Assembly: GCF_009831655.1 (NCBI RefSeq)
Contig: NZ_WRPA01000002.1
Coordinates: 62,001-126,000, forward strand
Direction of reading: 5' to 3'
Origin: Shewanella insulae
Lineage (GTDB): Bacteria > Pseudomonadota > Gammaproteobacteria > Enterobacterales > Shewanellaceae
Length of the DNA stretch: 64,000 nt
The first letter of the stretch is position 1. Each line of letters starts with the position of its first letter. Shown piece after piece: positions 51,516 to 60,849 of the stretch. A model generated the notes under the pieces. The model ran no database searches and had not been told where the DNA came from. It was given only the letters and a program-made list of their open reading frames with translations. A program made the translations under genes and the position numbers.

Positions 51516-52328
51516 TCAGGCTTTGGCGGCGAGTTTGGTCAGCACTCGGCTCACCGCAGTGAAGCCGAAGCTGCCAGTTACCACGGTCACGGCACCGAAT
51601 CCCGAGGCGCAATCCATACGCATGCTACCCTCGGCCGTCGCCTTGACGTTGCATACGCTGCCATCGGCCTGGGGATAGACCAGCTGCTCGGTAGAGAATA
51701 CCGCCTCGATACTAAAACGGCGCTGCACATTCTTGGAGAAGTTATATTCGCGGCGCAGCAGATTTCGCACCTTGGCCAGCAGTGGATCTTGATAGGTCTT
51801 GGCCAGATCCGTTACCTGGATCTGGGTGGGATCCGTCTGGCCACCGGCGCCGCCCACCGTCACTATGGGCAGCTTCTGGCGCTTGCAGTGGGCGATCAAC
51901 GCCGCCTTAGGCTTCACCGCATCGATACAGTCCACCACATAGTCCAGGCTACCGCCCTGCTTACGCCCACTGAAGTAGTCATTCAGGTTATCTGTGGTAA
52001 TGAAATCTTCTACCTGATTCACCCGGCACTCAGGGTTGATCTGCATGATACGCTCAGCCATCACGGCCACCTTAGACTCGCCTATCGTCTCCTTTAGAGC
52101 ATGCAGCTGACGATTGGTGTTGGTGACACAGATATCGTCGAGATCGATCAGGGTGATCTCGCCTATGCCACTACGGGCCAGCGCCTCGGCCACCCAGGTG
52201 CCGACTCCGCCTATACCGACCACAGCCACATGGGACTGGGCAAACTGAGTCAGGGCCTTGGCACCATATAGGCGGCCAATACCGGCAAAGCGATTGAGAT
52301 AGGCGTCAGAGAGTTCAGGCTGGCTCAA
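51516..52328 (-). CDS. tcdA: TcdA tRNA threonylcarbamoyladenosine dehydratase
   Basis: The 270-residue protein starts MSQPELSDAYLNRFAGIGRL and has the ThiF-fold ATP site VAVVGIGGVGTWVAEALARS with LIDLDDICVTNTNRQ, VDCIDAVKPKAALI and GGAGGQTDP. TcdA makes the cyclic form of t6A37 in tRNAs. The frame is open further upstream, but the TTG at 52328 is favoured because GGAG lies six bases before it and the resulting length equals the known 268-270 residues. A C-terminal hydrophobic helix (VTGSFGFTAVSRVL) is typical. It is housekeeping, unrelated to the E1 domain in the defence-like operon. Confidence 0.95.
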   Translation of the reverse strand: MSQPELSDAYLNRFAGIGRLYGAKALTQFAQSHVAVVGIGGVGTWVAEALARSGIGEITLIDLDDICVTNTNRQLHALKETIGESKVAVMAERIMQINPECRVNQVEDFITTDNLNDYFSGRKQGGSLDYVVDCIDAVKPKAALIAHCKRQKLPIVTVGGAGGQTDPTQIQVTDLAKTYQDPLLAKVRNLLRREYNFSKNVQRRFSIEAVFSTEQLVYPQADGSVCNVKATAEGSMRMDCASGFGAVTVVTGSFGFTAVSRVLTKLAAKA

Positions 52329-52694
52329 GATGGGCTCCGTTAAGATAACTAAAAACCCGCCAATTTTACCGCAATACCGGGCAAAACCCCAAAAAAGAAA
52401 AACTGCAACAAGTGTTAAGCCATTAGGGCGATTGCAGCATCTTGGCAAGCAGAGGGTGACATGGGGTAAAAAACAGATTAAGCCACTGTTTTTAATTGTA
52501 AAACAACATGATAAAACTCACGTTAAACCCAAGCATCGTGACGCAGATCACATCTCAACATTGCACATCTGGGCACACTGATGCCGCGACACAGCATTAG
52601 CGGCCAAGAATGCTCCCTCTGGGCCGATGACGCTAGCTAGCTAAAATCAGAAGGCCCTCTTCGAGATGGCCATAATCGCTACAGGAAGATGACA

Positions 52695-53753
52695 ATGAAA
52701 AAATCTGTTCTATCGGCAAGCATCCTCGCCACTCTCGCAGCCACCTCATTCTCGGCAGTCGCCGACGGCCCTCAATTCTATGGCCGTGCCGATCTTGCAT
52801 TCACTCACTCGGATAATGGCATCGCGACCCAAAACCAGAAAGATGGCACCATAATAGAAAACAACTTCTCCTGGTTGGGAGTGAAGGGCAGTGAGAAAGT
52901 TAGCGACGGCCTGGAAGTGATCTACCAGATGGAGTTTGGTGTCAGTAACTTTGACAACTCGGGCGATACCTTTGCTGCCCGTAACACCTACCTGGGCCTA
53001 AGAAGCGCCGCAGGTACCGCCCTGGTGGGTCGTAACGATACCGTATTTAAGGCATCCGAAGGCGGCTTCGACCTCTTCGGTAACACCAACTCAGATATCG
53101 ATCTGCTGGCCGCAGGTCAGTCGCGCACCGCCGACGGTATCACCTACTACTCACCCAAGATCGCCAATCTCATCACATTGAATGCCACCTATCTGATGGA
53201 AGACAACTATGTGACCTATGACGGCAACGAGCGCAAGACCCCAGACAATATGTACGCCCTCAGCGCCACCTTAGGTGACAAGGCGCTCAAGGCACAGAAC
53301 TACTATGTTGCCGCGGCCTACAATGACAACATCGACGATGTTAAGGCCTATCGCGGCGTGGCACAGGTCAAGCTGGGTCAGGTGATCTTAGGTGCCCTGT
53401 ATCAAAACAGTGAACACGTGGACAACAAGTACGCCAACCTCGAGGGCGACACCTACTTCGTCAATGCCGCCTATGTGATGGGCAACCTGAAGCTGAAAGC
53501 CATGTATGGTAAGGATGACTCAGGCCTGGGTAAATATGTGAAACGCTACGTGGGTAACGCAGATGGCGCGGGCATGGAAACAGTGTCAGACGTAGATCTA
53601 CAACAGTTCAGCATAGGTGCCGACTACCGCATCAGCAAGAGCACTCTGTTTTATGGTCACTACACTAAATATGATGGTGACCTGAAACTGGCCGGCACCA
53701 AGCAGGATCTGGGTGACGATATTGTCACTATCGGCATGCGTTTCGACTTCTAA
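52695..53753 (+). CDS. Gram-negative porin, general type
   Basis: The 352-residue protein has a signal peptide (cleaved at AVA-DGPQFYGR) and the pattern of a 16-strand trimeric porin: WLGVKGSEKVSDGLEVIYQM, RNTYLGLRSAAGTALVGRND (the eyelet loop region), DGITYYSPKIANL and the final VTIGMRFDF. Close relative of the porin at 60850-61866. AGGA lies eight bases before the second ATG, so 52695 is the start rather than 52689. Its codon usage is GC-rich and ordinary, unlike its paralogue's. A terminator follows at 53849. Confidence 0.93.
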   Translation: MKKSVLSASILATLAATSFSAVADGPQFYGRADLAFTHSDNGIATQNQKDGTIIENNFSWLGVKGSEKVSDGLEVIYQMEFGVSNFDNSGDTFAARNTYLGLRSAAGTALVGRNDTVFKASEGGFDLFGNTNSDIDLLAAGQSRTADGITYYSPKIANLITLNATYLMEDNYVTYDGNERKTPDNMYALSATLGDKALKAQNYYVAAAYNDNIDDVKAYRGVAQVKLGQVILGALYQNSEHVDNKYANLEGDTYFVNAAYVMGNLKLKAMYGKDDSGLGKYVKRYVGNADGAGMETVSDVDLQQFSIGADYRISKSTLFYGHYTKYDGDLKLAGTKQDLGDDIVTIGMRFDF

Positions 53754-53848
53754 TACCAACCACAGGCAAGTATGCGCTCAGAAATAGCGCAGGAAAAATG
53801 CTTGCGAACAAAGCAGGATTTTTAGATAAATCGTTATCTGCTGATAAG

Positions 53849-53872
53849 AGGCGGCCACTGGCCGCCTTTTTA
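53849..53872 (+). terminator. Terminator after the first porin
   Basis: GGCGGCC-ACT-GGCCGCC followed by TTTTTAG is a strong intrinsic terminator about 95 bp past the porin stop. Confidence 0.9.
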
Positions 53873-53932
53873 GTGATAATCGCCACTCAATCTCGGTTGC
53901 CGCACAAAAGATTCGAATGACCTGCTGGCGCG

Positions 53933-54196
53933 TCAATCGCTCGTGGAAAACCGATTATAGAATATGGCGATTAACCATCCTATAAGACCGGCGACCAGCG
54001 CCCAGACGATGCCGCCAAGCACAAATCCACTGAAGGTTAGCTGCCACCCCATAGTCTGCCAGTCGGTATGCAACATATGCCCCGTCATGTCAGACATCAT
54101 CATGGGCATGGCCACAACCAAGAGGGAACAGACTATCCAGGCTAAGGCGAAGGCAAGTGCGCAGGCAAAGGCAAATGCCGCTTCATTTAATTTCAT
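53933..54196 (-). CDS. DUF5676-like small membrane protein
   Basis: The 87-residue protein has two hydrophobic spans (FACALAFALAWIVCSLLVVA and TFSGFVLGGIVWALVAGLIG) separated by a Met-rich loop (MPMMMSDMTGHMLH). This matches DUF5676-type membrane proteins found with copper and heavy-metal genes. The Met/His loop might bind copper. AGGAGG precedes the ATG. It is last in the copA operon, after the cytochrome. Confidence 0.75.
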   Translation of the reverse strand: MKLNEAAFAFACALAFALAWIVCSLLVVAMPMMMSDMTGHMLHTDWQTMGWQLTFSGFVLGGIVWALVAGLIGWLIAIFYNRFSTSD

Positions 54197-54303
54197 TTTA
54201 CCCTCCTATCGCCTCTTAGATGATCGAGGCGTCAGTCGAACCCAGCTTGGTGCATTCAGTCCATAAAACATCAGGCTTAAAGGCTCGACCTGGCTATAGC
54301 ACG

Positions 54304-54867
54304 TCAGTGATGACCACCGCCATCTTCCTCATCTCTGGCCGTCAGGATCTGATATTGCTCTGGCGTCAGCTCGGGCAAACGCTCGAGGAAGGCCACCATA
54401 TTCCAGATCCTTTCATCATCATGGGTGGGTCCCCAGGCCGGCATCCCAGAGGCTTTGATGCCATGTTTGATGATCCAAAAGTGCTCTCGCCGCCTCTGCG
54501 CAATATCCGCCTCACCCTCGGATGCTGAACGGGTCAGGTTGGGCGGCGCAGGATAGAGTCCCTGAGTGAAATCACTCTGCGCACGTCCCGGCCTGAGGTG
54601 ACACCCAGAACACATCTCGTTGTAATCGGGACCACCCGCCAACAATCGAGACGGTGTTGCTATATCGACGGGCACAGGGATCGCCTTGGCGGCACGCGCC
54701 ACCGAGTTTTCCCTCAGGGTTTCCAAGGCCCAGTAGGTCAACTTGTTATGTGGCGTATCGGCACCTATGGGATAAAGACCTGAGTACAGATACCCGCCCA
54801 GAATCACCACGCCCAATAGCACTATCACCACTAGCGTCTTTACATAAACCATTAATCTCACCGCCAT
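54304..54867 (-). CDS. Monoheme c-type cytochrome, membrane-anchored
   Basis: The 187-residue protein has an N-terminal anchor helix (TLVVIVLLGVVILGGYLYSG), then one heme motif, CSGCH (about residue 85), and a distal Met in ASGMPAWGPTHDDERIWNMV, as in class I cytochromes c. The C-terminus is acidic and His-rich (DEEDGGGHH). It lies in the copA-copB operon, where such cytochromes are known; it may accept electrons from the multicopper oxidase or supply them for copper redox, but this is inference. AGGAG precedes the ATG. Confidence 0.9.
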   Translation of the reverse strand: MAVRLMVYVKTLVVIVLLGVVILGGYLYSGLYPIGADTPHNKLTYWALETLRENSVARAAKAIPVPVDIATPSRLLAGGPDYNEMCSGCHLRPGRAQSDFTQGLYPAPPNLTRSASEGEADIAQRRREHFWIIKHGIKASGMPAWGPTHDDERIWNMVAFLERLPELTPEQYQILTARDEEDGGGHH

Positions 54868-54917
54868 TATTCTCCTCTGCCTATTCGGTTTGCCTCGACG
54901 CTAAACCTGATATCCAA

Positions 54918-55283
54918 TTACCCGTGTGAATGACCCTTGTCATGCTGATCCATCTTGTGGTGATCGTCTTTTTCCTGCTGCTCCTTCATGCACTTTTTCC
55001 TCAACGCCTGCATCACGGGGTCGTCCATATCCATCTGATGCTGATCTTTATGCATATCCTCCTTATTCATGTGCATCTGGTCCTGATTCATGTGCATATG
55101 ACTCTGATCCTTATGCATCTGGTCCTGGTTCATATGCATCTGGCTCTGGTCCATTTGCATTATGCTGCTGCAGTCTGGCTGCTCGCCTTTTGTCATATGT
55201 TCCTTAGGATCATGGGCCTGCGCCGACAATGACAACAAGAGCGCCGACACGGCGACCAGGGAAGTTTGTATGCTCGTTTTCAT
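54918..55283 (-). CDS. Met/His-rich exported copper-binding protein
   Basis: The 121-residue protein has a signal peptide (cleaved after LSAQA) and a mature region built of repeats of the type MHMNQDQ/MHKDQ (about residues 45-85), ending in a His/Asp-rich tail (KMDQHDKGHSHG). The mass of Met and His ligands suits Cu(I) and Cu(II) storage in the periplasm. AGGAG precedes the ATG at 55283; the frame continues further upstream without support. It follows copB directly. No formal family; repeats may vary in number between strains. Confidence 0.8.
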   Translation of the reverse strand: MKTSIQTSLVAVSALLLSLSAQAHDPKEHMTKGEQPDCSSIMQMDQSQMHMNQDQMHKDQSHMHMNQDQMHMNKEDMHKDQHQMDMDDPVMQALRKKCMKEQQEKDDHHKMDQHDKGHSHG

Positions 55284-55315
55284 GAATGACTCCTTCTGTT
55301 GTTTGACCAATAGGG

Positions 55316-56212
55316 TTAAAACCAAAATCGGATCCCTGCCAGCACACGGGTGTCTCCCGCCGATTCACCGGCCGCCTCGAGATAATCAGCCGTTGCGCCG
55401 AATGTCTCTCTGCGCTCGATACCCACATAAGGCGCGAATTGACGAGAAAACTCATAGCGTAATCTGAGGCCAAGGCTGGCATCGGATAGACCACTGCCTA
55501 TGCCGTTTTGCGGATCGTCCTTGCCATACAGGGTCAGTTCGGCTCTGGGTTGTAAGATCAGCCGCTGGGTCAGCAGCCACTCATACTCTGCCTCCAGACT
55601 CAGGGCGCTGCGGCCCTGCTCTCCCAGGTAAGCCGTTAGATCCAACTCGAACCAATAGGGCGCTAACCCTTGCACGCCAAGGGCCAGCCATTGACGGTTT
55701 TGACCATCTGCATAGTAGTCAAAGCGTGCCCCCAGCTGAAAATCGAAGTAGCTGCTGATAGCATGCCCCCAGAGCAACTCTGCCTGGGTCTCCTCGAGGC
55801 CATCCTGGTTATAATCTCCCTCTAACTTTAACCACACTCGGTCATAGGTACCGCCGTACCATGCCGAGAGATCAAAGGCGACATTGTCATCGTTATCATA
55901 TTCAAGACGATCGCCCATGACGGCCCAAAAGGCATCCTCATCCGCCAACCTGAGGCGTTGTGACTCTGGCAGAGCATAAGGACCTTCACTCAGGGTGTGC
56001 CCGCCTGAATAGGCATGGGGGTCACGACTATCTGCCGGGGCATCGGCGCCCTGCATCTGCATCTCTGGCATAGCATGCATGGAAGATGCTTTCATCGCTT
56101 CATGCTGCTCCTCGCCGTCCGTGCTCGGCATGGCGGCACTCCCCGCCACAGCCTGAGCCGACAGCAAGCACAAGGCGGCTGTGATTGAATGAATTAGGTG
56201 ATGATTTTTCAT
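55316..56212 (-). CDS. copB: CopB outer-membrane copper resistance protein
   Basis: The 298-residue protein has a signal peptide (ending near AQAVAG), a Met/His-rich linker (MKASSMHAMPEMQMQG) and the CopB barrel: DEDAFWAVMGDRLEYDNDD, LKLEGDYNQDGLEETQAELL, YFDFQLGARFDYY, YVGIERRETFGATADYL and a terminal LAGIRFWF. CopB is believed to bind or pass copper at the outer membrane and works with CopA. Its ATG overlaps the TGA of copA (ATGA). The longer frame to 56266 lacks support. Confidence 0.93.
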   Translation of the reverse strand: MKNHHLIHSITAALCLLSAQAVAGSAAMPSTDGEEQHEAMKASSMHAMPEMQMQGADAPADSRDPHAYSGGHTLSEGPYALPESQRLRLADEDAFWAVMGDRLEYDNDDNVAFDLSAWYGGTYDRVWLKLEGDYNQDGLEETQAELLWGHAISSYFDFQLGARFDYYADGQNRQWLALGVQGLAPYWFELDLTAYLGEQGRSALSLEAEYEWLLTQRLILQPRAELTLYGKDDPQNGIGSGLSDASLGLRLRYEFSRQFAPYVGIERRETFGATADYLEAAGESAGDTRVLAGIRFWF

Positions 56213-58017
56213 GACACTAGTACCTCCCTGAACATGCCGGCATCCATATGGAACAACAGATGGCAATGCCAGGCCCAGCGCCCGACCTCCTGTGGCGTCG
56301 CCAAGAAGCTAAGGCGTTGAGCGGGTTGTACCGGAATCGTGTGACGCCTGACCCTTAACTGCCCTTGGGCATCTTCGAGATCGCTCCACATGCCGTGCAG
56401 GTGCATGGGGTGGGTCATCATGGTGTCGTTTTGTAAGATGATACGAATACGTTCGTTATGCTTGAGGGCGACCGGCGTACTCTTACCAAACTCCAGTCCG
56501 TCGAAGGACCAGGTGTAACGCTCCATGTTGCCGGTGAGGTGAAGTTCCAGCTCCCGAACGGGCATGCCGGTGTCGGTCAACACACCATCGACGGCGCACA
56601 GATCGTCTAGCGTCAACACCCTACGACCATTATTTCTCAGTCCAGCACCCGGGTCATCTAGGCTGGTTCTTGGCATATCGACGCGCATGTCCACCGACGG
56701 GCCATACTCGCTGGCGGCGTGACGCACCTGCTGTGACGGGGTCGCGAGCCCATGCATGCCTTGATGCTGGCTGTGCTCCATCGCCATGCCATGGTTCATC
56801 GACATGCCTTGTTCCATCGACATGCTATGCCCTTGATGTTGCATGCCACCATGTTGCATTGAAGACTGGTGGTCCATGGCCCCCATCATGTCGGCCATGG
56901 TCAACCATTGGATCTTATCGAGTGTGGGAACGGGTGCCGACTGGCCATCACGCACCGCTAGCGTCCCCTTGGCATAGCCGCTTCTGTCCATCGACTGGGC
57001 AAAAATGGTATAGGCATCGTCCTTGGGATAGACCAGAACATCATAGGTTTCGCCGGGACCGAAGCGAAATTCATCCACTGATACCGGCTCGATATTTTGT
57101 CCATCGGCCTGAATAACCGTCATCAGGAGTCCGGGAATACGAACATCGAAAAACGAGTTGCTCGCGCCGTTCACAAAGCGCAAACGGACGGTGTCGCCCG
57201 GCTTAAAGATGCCAGTCCAATTTCCATTGGGGGGCTGTCCGTTAAATAGATAGGTGAGCGTGGACGCCGATAGATCGGCCAAGTCAGTCGGGTTCATCCG
57301 CATCTCGTTCCACATCTCGCGCTTAGCCATTGCGGTGCGCAGATCGTAACGCGATACATCTTCGAAGAAGTCAGCCACTGTCGGCTGGGCATAATTATAG
57401 TAGTCGCTCTGCTGCTTAAGCTTGGCAAACACTTCCATGGGGTTTTCATCGGTCCAGTCCGACAGTTGCACCACAAAATCTCTGTCGCTCTTCACCCCGT
57501 CTCCGTCACGGGGCAGGATAACCAGGCTGCCGTACATGCCCGACATCTCCTGGAAGCCAGTATGTGAGTGATACCAGTAGGTGCCCGACTGCTGTACCTG
57601 AAATCGATAGGTAAAGGTTTGGCCTGGTCCGATCCCCGCATAACTCAGGCCGGGAACGCCATCCATCTGATAGGGCAGGATAATGCCGTGCCAGTGCACG
57701 GACGTGGGAACCGATAACCGATTGGTCACCCGCAGCGTAATGGTATCGCCCTCCCGCCAGATCAGGGTCGGCGCGGGAATCGAGCCATTTATCATGATCC
57801 CCGTGTTGGCCTGGCCGGTAAAATTCACCGGCCCTTGGTCGATCACCAGGTCAAACTCGGTACCCGTCAACACATCTGGGCTTCTGGTGCCATAGGCGGT
57901 CGGTTGCCCCATGGCAAAACTGGGCATACTGGTGTCCAAGACGCTTGTTCCAGCGATCAGTCCCTGCACAAAACGGCGGCGACTGAGGCTAAACGACTCA
58001 CTATCTCTCATGTCCAT
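56209..58017 (-). CDS. copA: CopA multicopper oxidase, copper resistance
   Basis: The 602-residue protein has a Tat signal (SLSRRRFVQGLIAG) and three cupredoxin domains with all copper motifs: SVHWHGIILPYQMDGVPG, YWYHSHTGFQ, THPMHLHGMWSD and WAWHCHLLFHMDAGM. A Met/His-rich stretch (about residues 375-425, units such as MQHGGMQHQGHSM) is typical of PcoA/CopA and binds Cu(I). It oxidises Cu(I) in the periplasm. It is first in a five-gene operon, transcribed away from copRS, with a copper box in the shared promoter. GGAG precedes the ATG. Confidence 0.96.
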   Translation of the reverse strand: MDMRDSESFSLSRRRFVQGLIAGTSVLDTSMPSFAMGQPTAYGTRSPDVLTGTEFDLVIDQGPVNFTGQANTGIMINGSIPAPTLIWREGDTITLRVTNRLSVPTSVHWHGIILPYQMDGVPGLSYAGIGPGQTFTYRFQVQQSGTYWYHSHTGFQEMSGMYGSLVILPRDGDGVKSDRDFVVQLSDWTDENPMEVFAKLKQQSDYYNYAQPTVADFFEDVSRYDLRTAMAKREMWNEMRMNPTDLADLSASTLTYLFNGQPPNGNWTGIFKPGDTVRLRFVNGASNSFFDVRIPGLLMTVIQADGQNIEPVSVDEFRFGPGETYDVLVYPKDDAYTIFAQSMDRSGYAKGTLAVRDGQSAPVPTLDKIQWLTMADMMGAMDHQSSMQHGGMQHQGHSMSMEQGMSMNHGMAMEHSQHQGMHGLATPSQQVRHAASEYGPSVDMRVDMPRTSLDDPGAGLRNNGRRVLTLDDLCAVDGVLTDTGMPVRELELHLTGNMERYTWSFDGLEFGKSTPVALKHNERIRIILQNDTMMTHPMHLHGMWSDLEDAQGQLRVRRHTIPVQPAQRLSFLATPQEVGRWAWHCHLLFHMDAGMFREVLVS

Positions 58018-58086
58018 ACTCGACTCCCATTTTAGGTGTAATAAGTTAAAGGTAGTGGCCAGTACCTGACCAAGAAATGACGTGAT

Positions 58087-58104
58087 GATTACAAAGCTGT
58101 AATC
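58087..58104. promoter_or_regulatory. Copper box (CopR/CusR operator) between copA and copR
   Basis: GATTACA-AAGC-TGTAATC is a perfect palindrome with seven-base arms in the divergent copA/copRS promoter. It closely resembles binding sites of CopR/CusR-type response regulators and should control both directions. Confidence 0.85.
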
Positions 58105-58176
58105 TTGATCTTATGTGAGTAAATACATGGTTAAATAGGCAAATCAGCTTAACCCTAGTTAAAGGCTTACGGGCAA

Positions 58177-58854
58177 ATGCGAATATTAGTGATCGAAGAC
58201 GAGAGCAAGATTGGCGACTATCTCAAAAAGGGACTAGAAGAAGCCGGGTATACCATTAGCTTGTGTCGAAATGGCTTGGACGGCTATCACTGCGCCATCT
58301 CTGAGCACTTTGACCTAATAATCTTAGATGTGATGCTGCCCGACATGAACGGATGGCAAATCCTCGAAAAAATCCGTCTCAACAATTCGAATATCCCTGT
58401 CATGTTCCTGACGGCAAAGGACAGCCTGGAAGACAAGATCAACGGGCTCGAGTCCGGCGCCGACGATTACCTGGTGAAACCCTTCGCCTTTGCCGAATTA
58501 CTGGCGCGGGTAAAAACCCTGCTGCGCAGAGGCACCAAACAGCTGCAGTCTGACATCCTAGCCGTTGATACCCTGAAACTGGATATTGCCAAGCGCCGGG
58601 CCAGCCGCGAGCAACTGAAACTGCATCTCACCAATAAAGAATTTTCCCTGCTTGAGTTATTGGTACGTCACCAGGGGGAGGTACTCACTCGTGCCTTTAT
58701 CGCGTCGCAAGTATGGGACATGAATTTCGACAGCGACACCAATGTGATCGACGTCGCCATCAGGCGACTAAGGGCCAAGGTTGACGACCCCTTCGCAATG
58801 AAACTTATCCATACCGTGCGTGGCATGGGATATAAACTGGATACGGAAGCCTGA
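58177..58854 (+). CDS. copR: CopR/CusR-like response regulator
   Basis: The 225-residue protein is an OmpR-type regulator. The receiver has the acidic pair in VIEDESKIG, phospho-acceptor Asp in [14 protein letters not shown] (about residue 51), the Thr in MFLTAKDS and Lys in LVKPFAF. The C-terminal winged helix has [20 protein letters not shown] and TVRGMGYKL. Closest in pattern to heavy-metal regulators CusR/CopR/IrlR. It is divergent to copA and next to its kinase, which starts one base after its stop. Confidence 0.94.
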   Translation: MRILVIEDESKIGDYLKKGLEEAGYTISLCRNGLDGYHCAISEHFDLIILDVMLPDMNGWQILEKIRLNNSNIPVMFLTAKDSLEDKINGLESGADDYLVKPFAFAELLARVKTLLRRGTKQLQSDILAVDTLKLDIAKRRASREQLKLHLTNKEFSLLELLVRHQGEVLTRAFIASQVWDMNFDSDTNVIDVAIRRLRAKVDDPFAMKLIHTVRGMGYKLDTEA

Positions 58855-58855
58855 C

Positions 58856-60262
58856 ATGTTTAGCAGCCATGCGAAGATCTCATTAAAAGCCCGTACGCTC
58901 AGTTTAGTGGGAGGAACACTGATCGCCTGCTTCCTATTGCTTGGCGTCATGATCGACGTCCAAGTTAAAGAGCATTTCCTGCATCAGGATAAGGAAGAAT
59001 TGAATGTAGTCGCCAACTCGGTGAAGGGCATCCTGACCTCCCTATCAATAGCTCAAGATAGCCATCAGCTTGATACCGCCCTATCACAAGCGGTGGTCGG
59101 CCATCACGGCATCTTCTATGCACTCTACAGCAATGATAATCATTTGATTTACAGTAATAAAAAATCCGATCTTTCCCAGTTTCTCAAGCAAGGCGCCGAA
59201 GAGCGAGTCGAGGCGACAGCGCTAGTTGTCATCGAGGCGCAGCAACGGCACCTACGGGGCACCTTACTCGAGGTGACGCTTCCCAACGGGGCAACCGGTA
59301 AGTTAGTGGTGGCCAGCGAGATCGACTTTCACCTGGCATTTCTGAGTAAGTTTCACCGCACCCTCTGGTCAACATTACTCCTGGTATGGCTGTTAACCAT
59401 ACTGGCAGCCTGGCTGGCCATTAGATTCGGCCTGCGCCCACTGCAACGATTGAGTAAAGACATCAGCGAGATAACAACCGAACGTTTGCATCTGAGATTG
59501 AAGCCAGATTTAGCCCCCGTTGAATTATCAGAATTGATCGCCAGCTTCAATCACATGATTGGTGAGGTCGAACTGGGTTTCAAACGCCTTAGTCACTTCT
59601 CGGCAGATATCGCCCATGAACTTAGAACGCCACTCACGGCGCTGGCGATGCAAAATGAAGTCCTGTTGGGTCAGGGTCGAAGCACGGAGGAATACCAGGA
59701 ATTACTCTATTCCAATCTGGAAGAATTAGAGCGCCTCACCGTCATGGTCAATGATATGTTGTGGCTGGCCAAGTCAGACAATGGACTGATTGAACCCAAG
59801 AAACAAGAAATTGCCCTAAATATGGAAGCAGACAAGATCATCGATTATATGAGCCTGCTCGCCGATGAAAAAAATGTCTCCATCATAAGAGAAGGTTGCG
59901 CCGCGCTTATTGCCGATAGGGGAATGGTGCAGAGGGCGCTGGGCAACCTCATAGGCAATGCCGTGCGTCATGCCGAGCCAGGCTCTGAAATCCTCATCGG
60001 CATTGAACAAACGCCTCAGGCCACCAGCATTAAGGTGAACAACCTGGGCACGCCTATCCCGAAGCAGCATATCAATCACCTGTTTGATCGTTTCTATAAG
60101 GTTGAAGCCGCGAGACAAAGAGAGGGTAGCAGTACAGGCCTGGGGCTGGCCATCGTCAAGTCCATCGCGGATATTCACGGCGGAAGCGTCACCGCCGAGA
60201 GTCATGACGGCAAGACCTGCTTTACTCTGCTTCTGCCAACGAATAGCTCTGCCAATTACTAG
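58856..60262 (+). CDS. copS: CopS/CusS-like sensor histidine kinase
   Basis: The 468-residue protein starts [20 protein letters not shown], with two spans (about 14-35 and 162-182) bounding a periplasmic sensor. HAMP ([20 protein letters not shown]), H-box with His in [26 protein letters not shown] and [12 protein letters not shown] follow, as in CusS-type heavy-metal kinases. It senses periplasmic copper and phosphorylates CopR. The ATG at 58856 has GGAAG upstream and fits coupling with copR; the in-frame ATG at 58820 inside copR is less likely. Confidence 0.93.
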   Translation: MFSSHAKISLKARTLSLVGGTLIACFLLLGVMIDVQVKEHFLHQDKEELNVVANSVKGILTSLSIAQDSHQLDTALSQAVVGHHGIFYALYSNDNHLIYSNKKSDLSQFLKQGAEERVEATALVVIEAQQRHLRGTLLEVTLPNGATGKLVVASEIDFHLAFLSKFHRTLWSTLLLVWLLTILAAWLAIRFGLRPLQRLSKDISEITTERLHLRLKPDLAPVELSELIASFNHMIGEVELGFKRLSHFSADIAHELRTPLTALAMQNEVLLGQGRSTEEYQELLYSNLEELERLTVMVNDMLWLAKSDNGLIEPKKQEIALNMEADKIIDYMSLLADEKNVSIIREGCAALIADRGMVQRALGNLIGNAVRHAEPGSEILIGIEQTPQATSIKVNNLGTPIPKQHINHLFDRFYKVEAARQREGSSTGLGLAIVKSIADIHGGSVTAESHDGKTCFTLLLPTNSSANY

Positions 60263-60301
60263 CTAAGTCAATTACTAGCTCAGTCAATATCTAGCTCAGC
60301 C
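60254..60301. repeat. Three 16-bp tandem repeats at the end of copS
   Basis: AATTACTAGCTAAGTC, AATTACTAGCTCAGTC and AATATCTAGCTCAGCC stand in tandem. The first supplies the copS stop codon. Possibly slippage or a decoy site; no function seen. Confidence 0.75.
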
Positions 60302-60849
60302 AAATAAGGTCGGCTCGCCAAAGCATAAGGTGTAGACCCGCTCCTATAGGGTTCAGCTTTCAGCCTACCCAGAGTCTTGGCCTCCCCGACAAAAGTGGTG
60401 CTTTTTCTCGCCTAACACGCAGATGTCAAACCACCATAAAAACCAAGCTTACAGGCTATTTTTTATCCCAACTTATGTGCGCGAGCGCACACTTTCCAAA
60501 CATATTTGAGCTTTCCCAAGCAAAATACCTACAATTTCAGCAATCTCTTAATAAGTTTCAGTTTATTTACAATGAGGGTAGAACGCATACCCAATTGGGA
60601 GTAGTTGTAATACCTAGTATTTACAAGGATTGGATGATTTTTAAACGCATGAGGCAGATCTGTCACAATTTCCTCGTAAAGCTAACTCCGATAAGCAGAA
60701 ATTTGATCTGCGCCACACTCTTACTGACATAAAACTGTAAACTTCTGGCCAACTTTGTTACGAGAACGGACCCTCGGAGCAAATTATGGAAACTATGTTA
60801 ATAACCATTAAAAAATGGAAAAAGAACTCAGTTCTTGGGAGCACAAAAC
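60302..60849. other. Region upstream of the second porin
   Basis: About 550 bp with no convincing gene. A perfect hairpin, GTGCGC-GA-GCGCAC, stands at 60477-60490. The promoter of the strongly expressed porin is expected in 60700-60830, with a long leader. Sites for OmpR or CRP could not be assigned. Confidence 0.4.

Noticed and set aside
51516..52328. TcdA as an extra E1 for the conjugation operon
   Set aside because: Its sequence and length match housekeeping TcdA, and it lies about 15 kb away among backbone genes.
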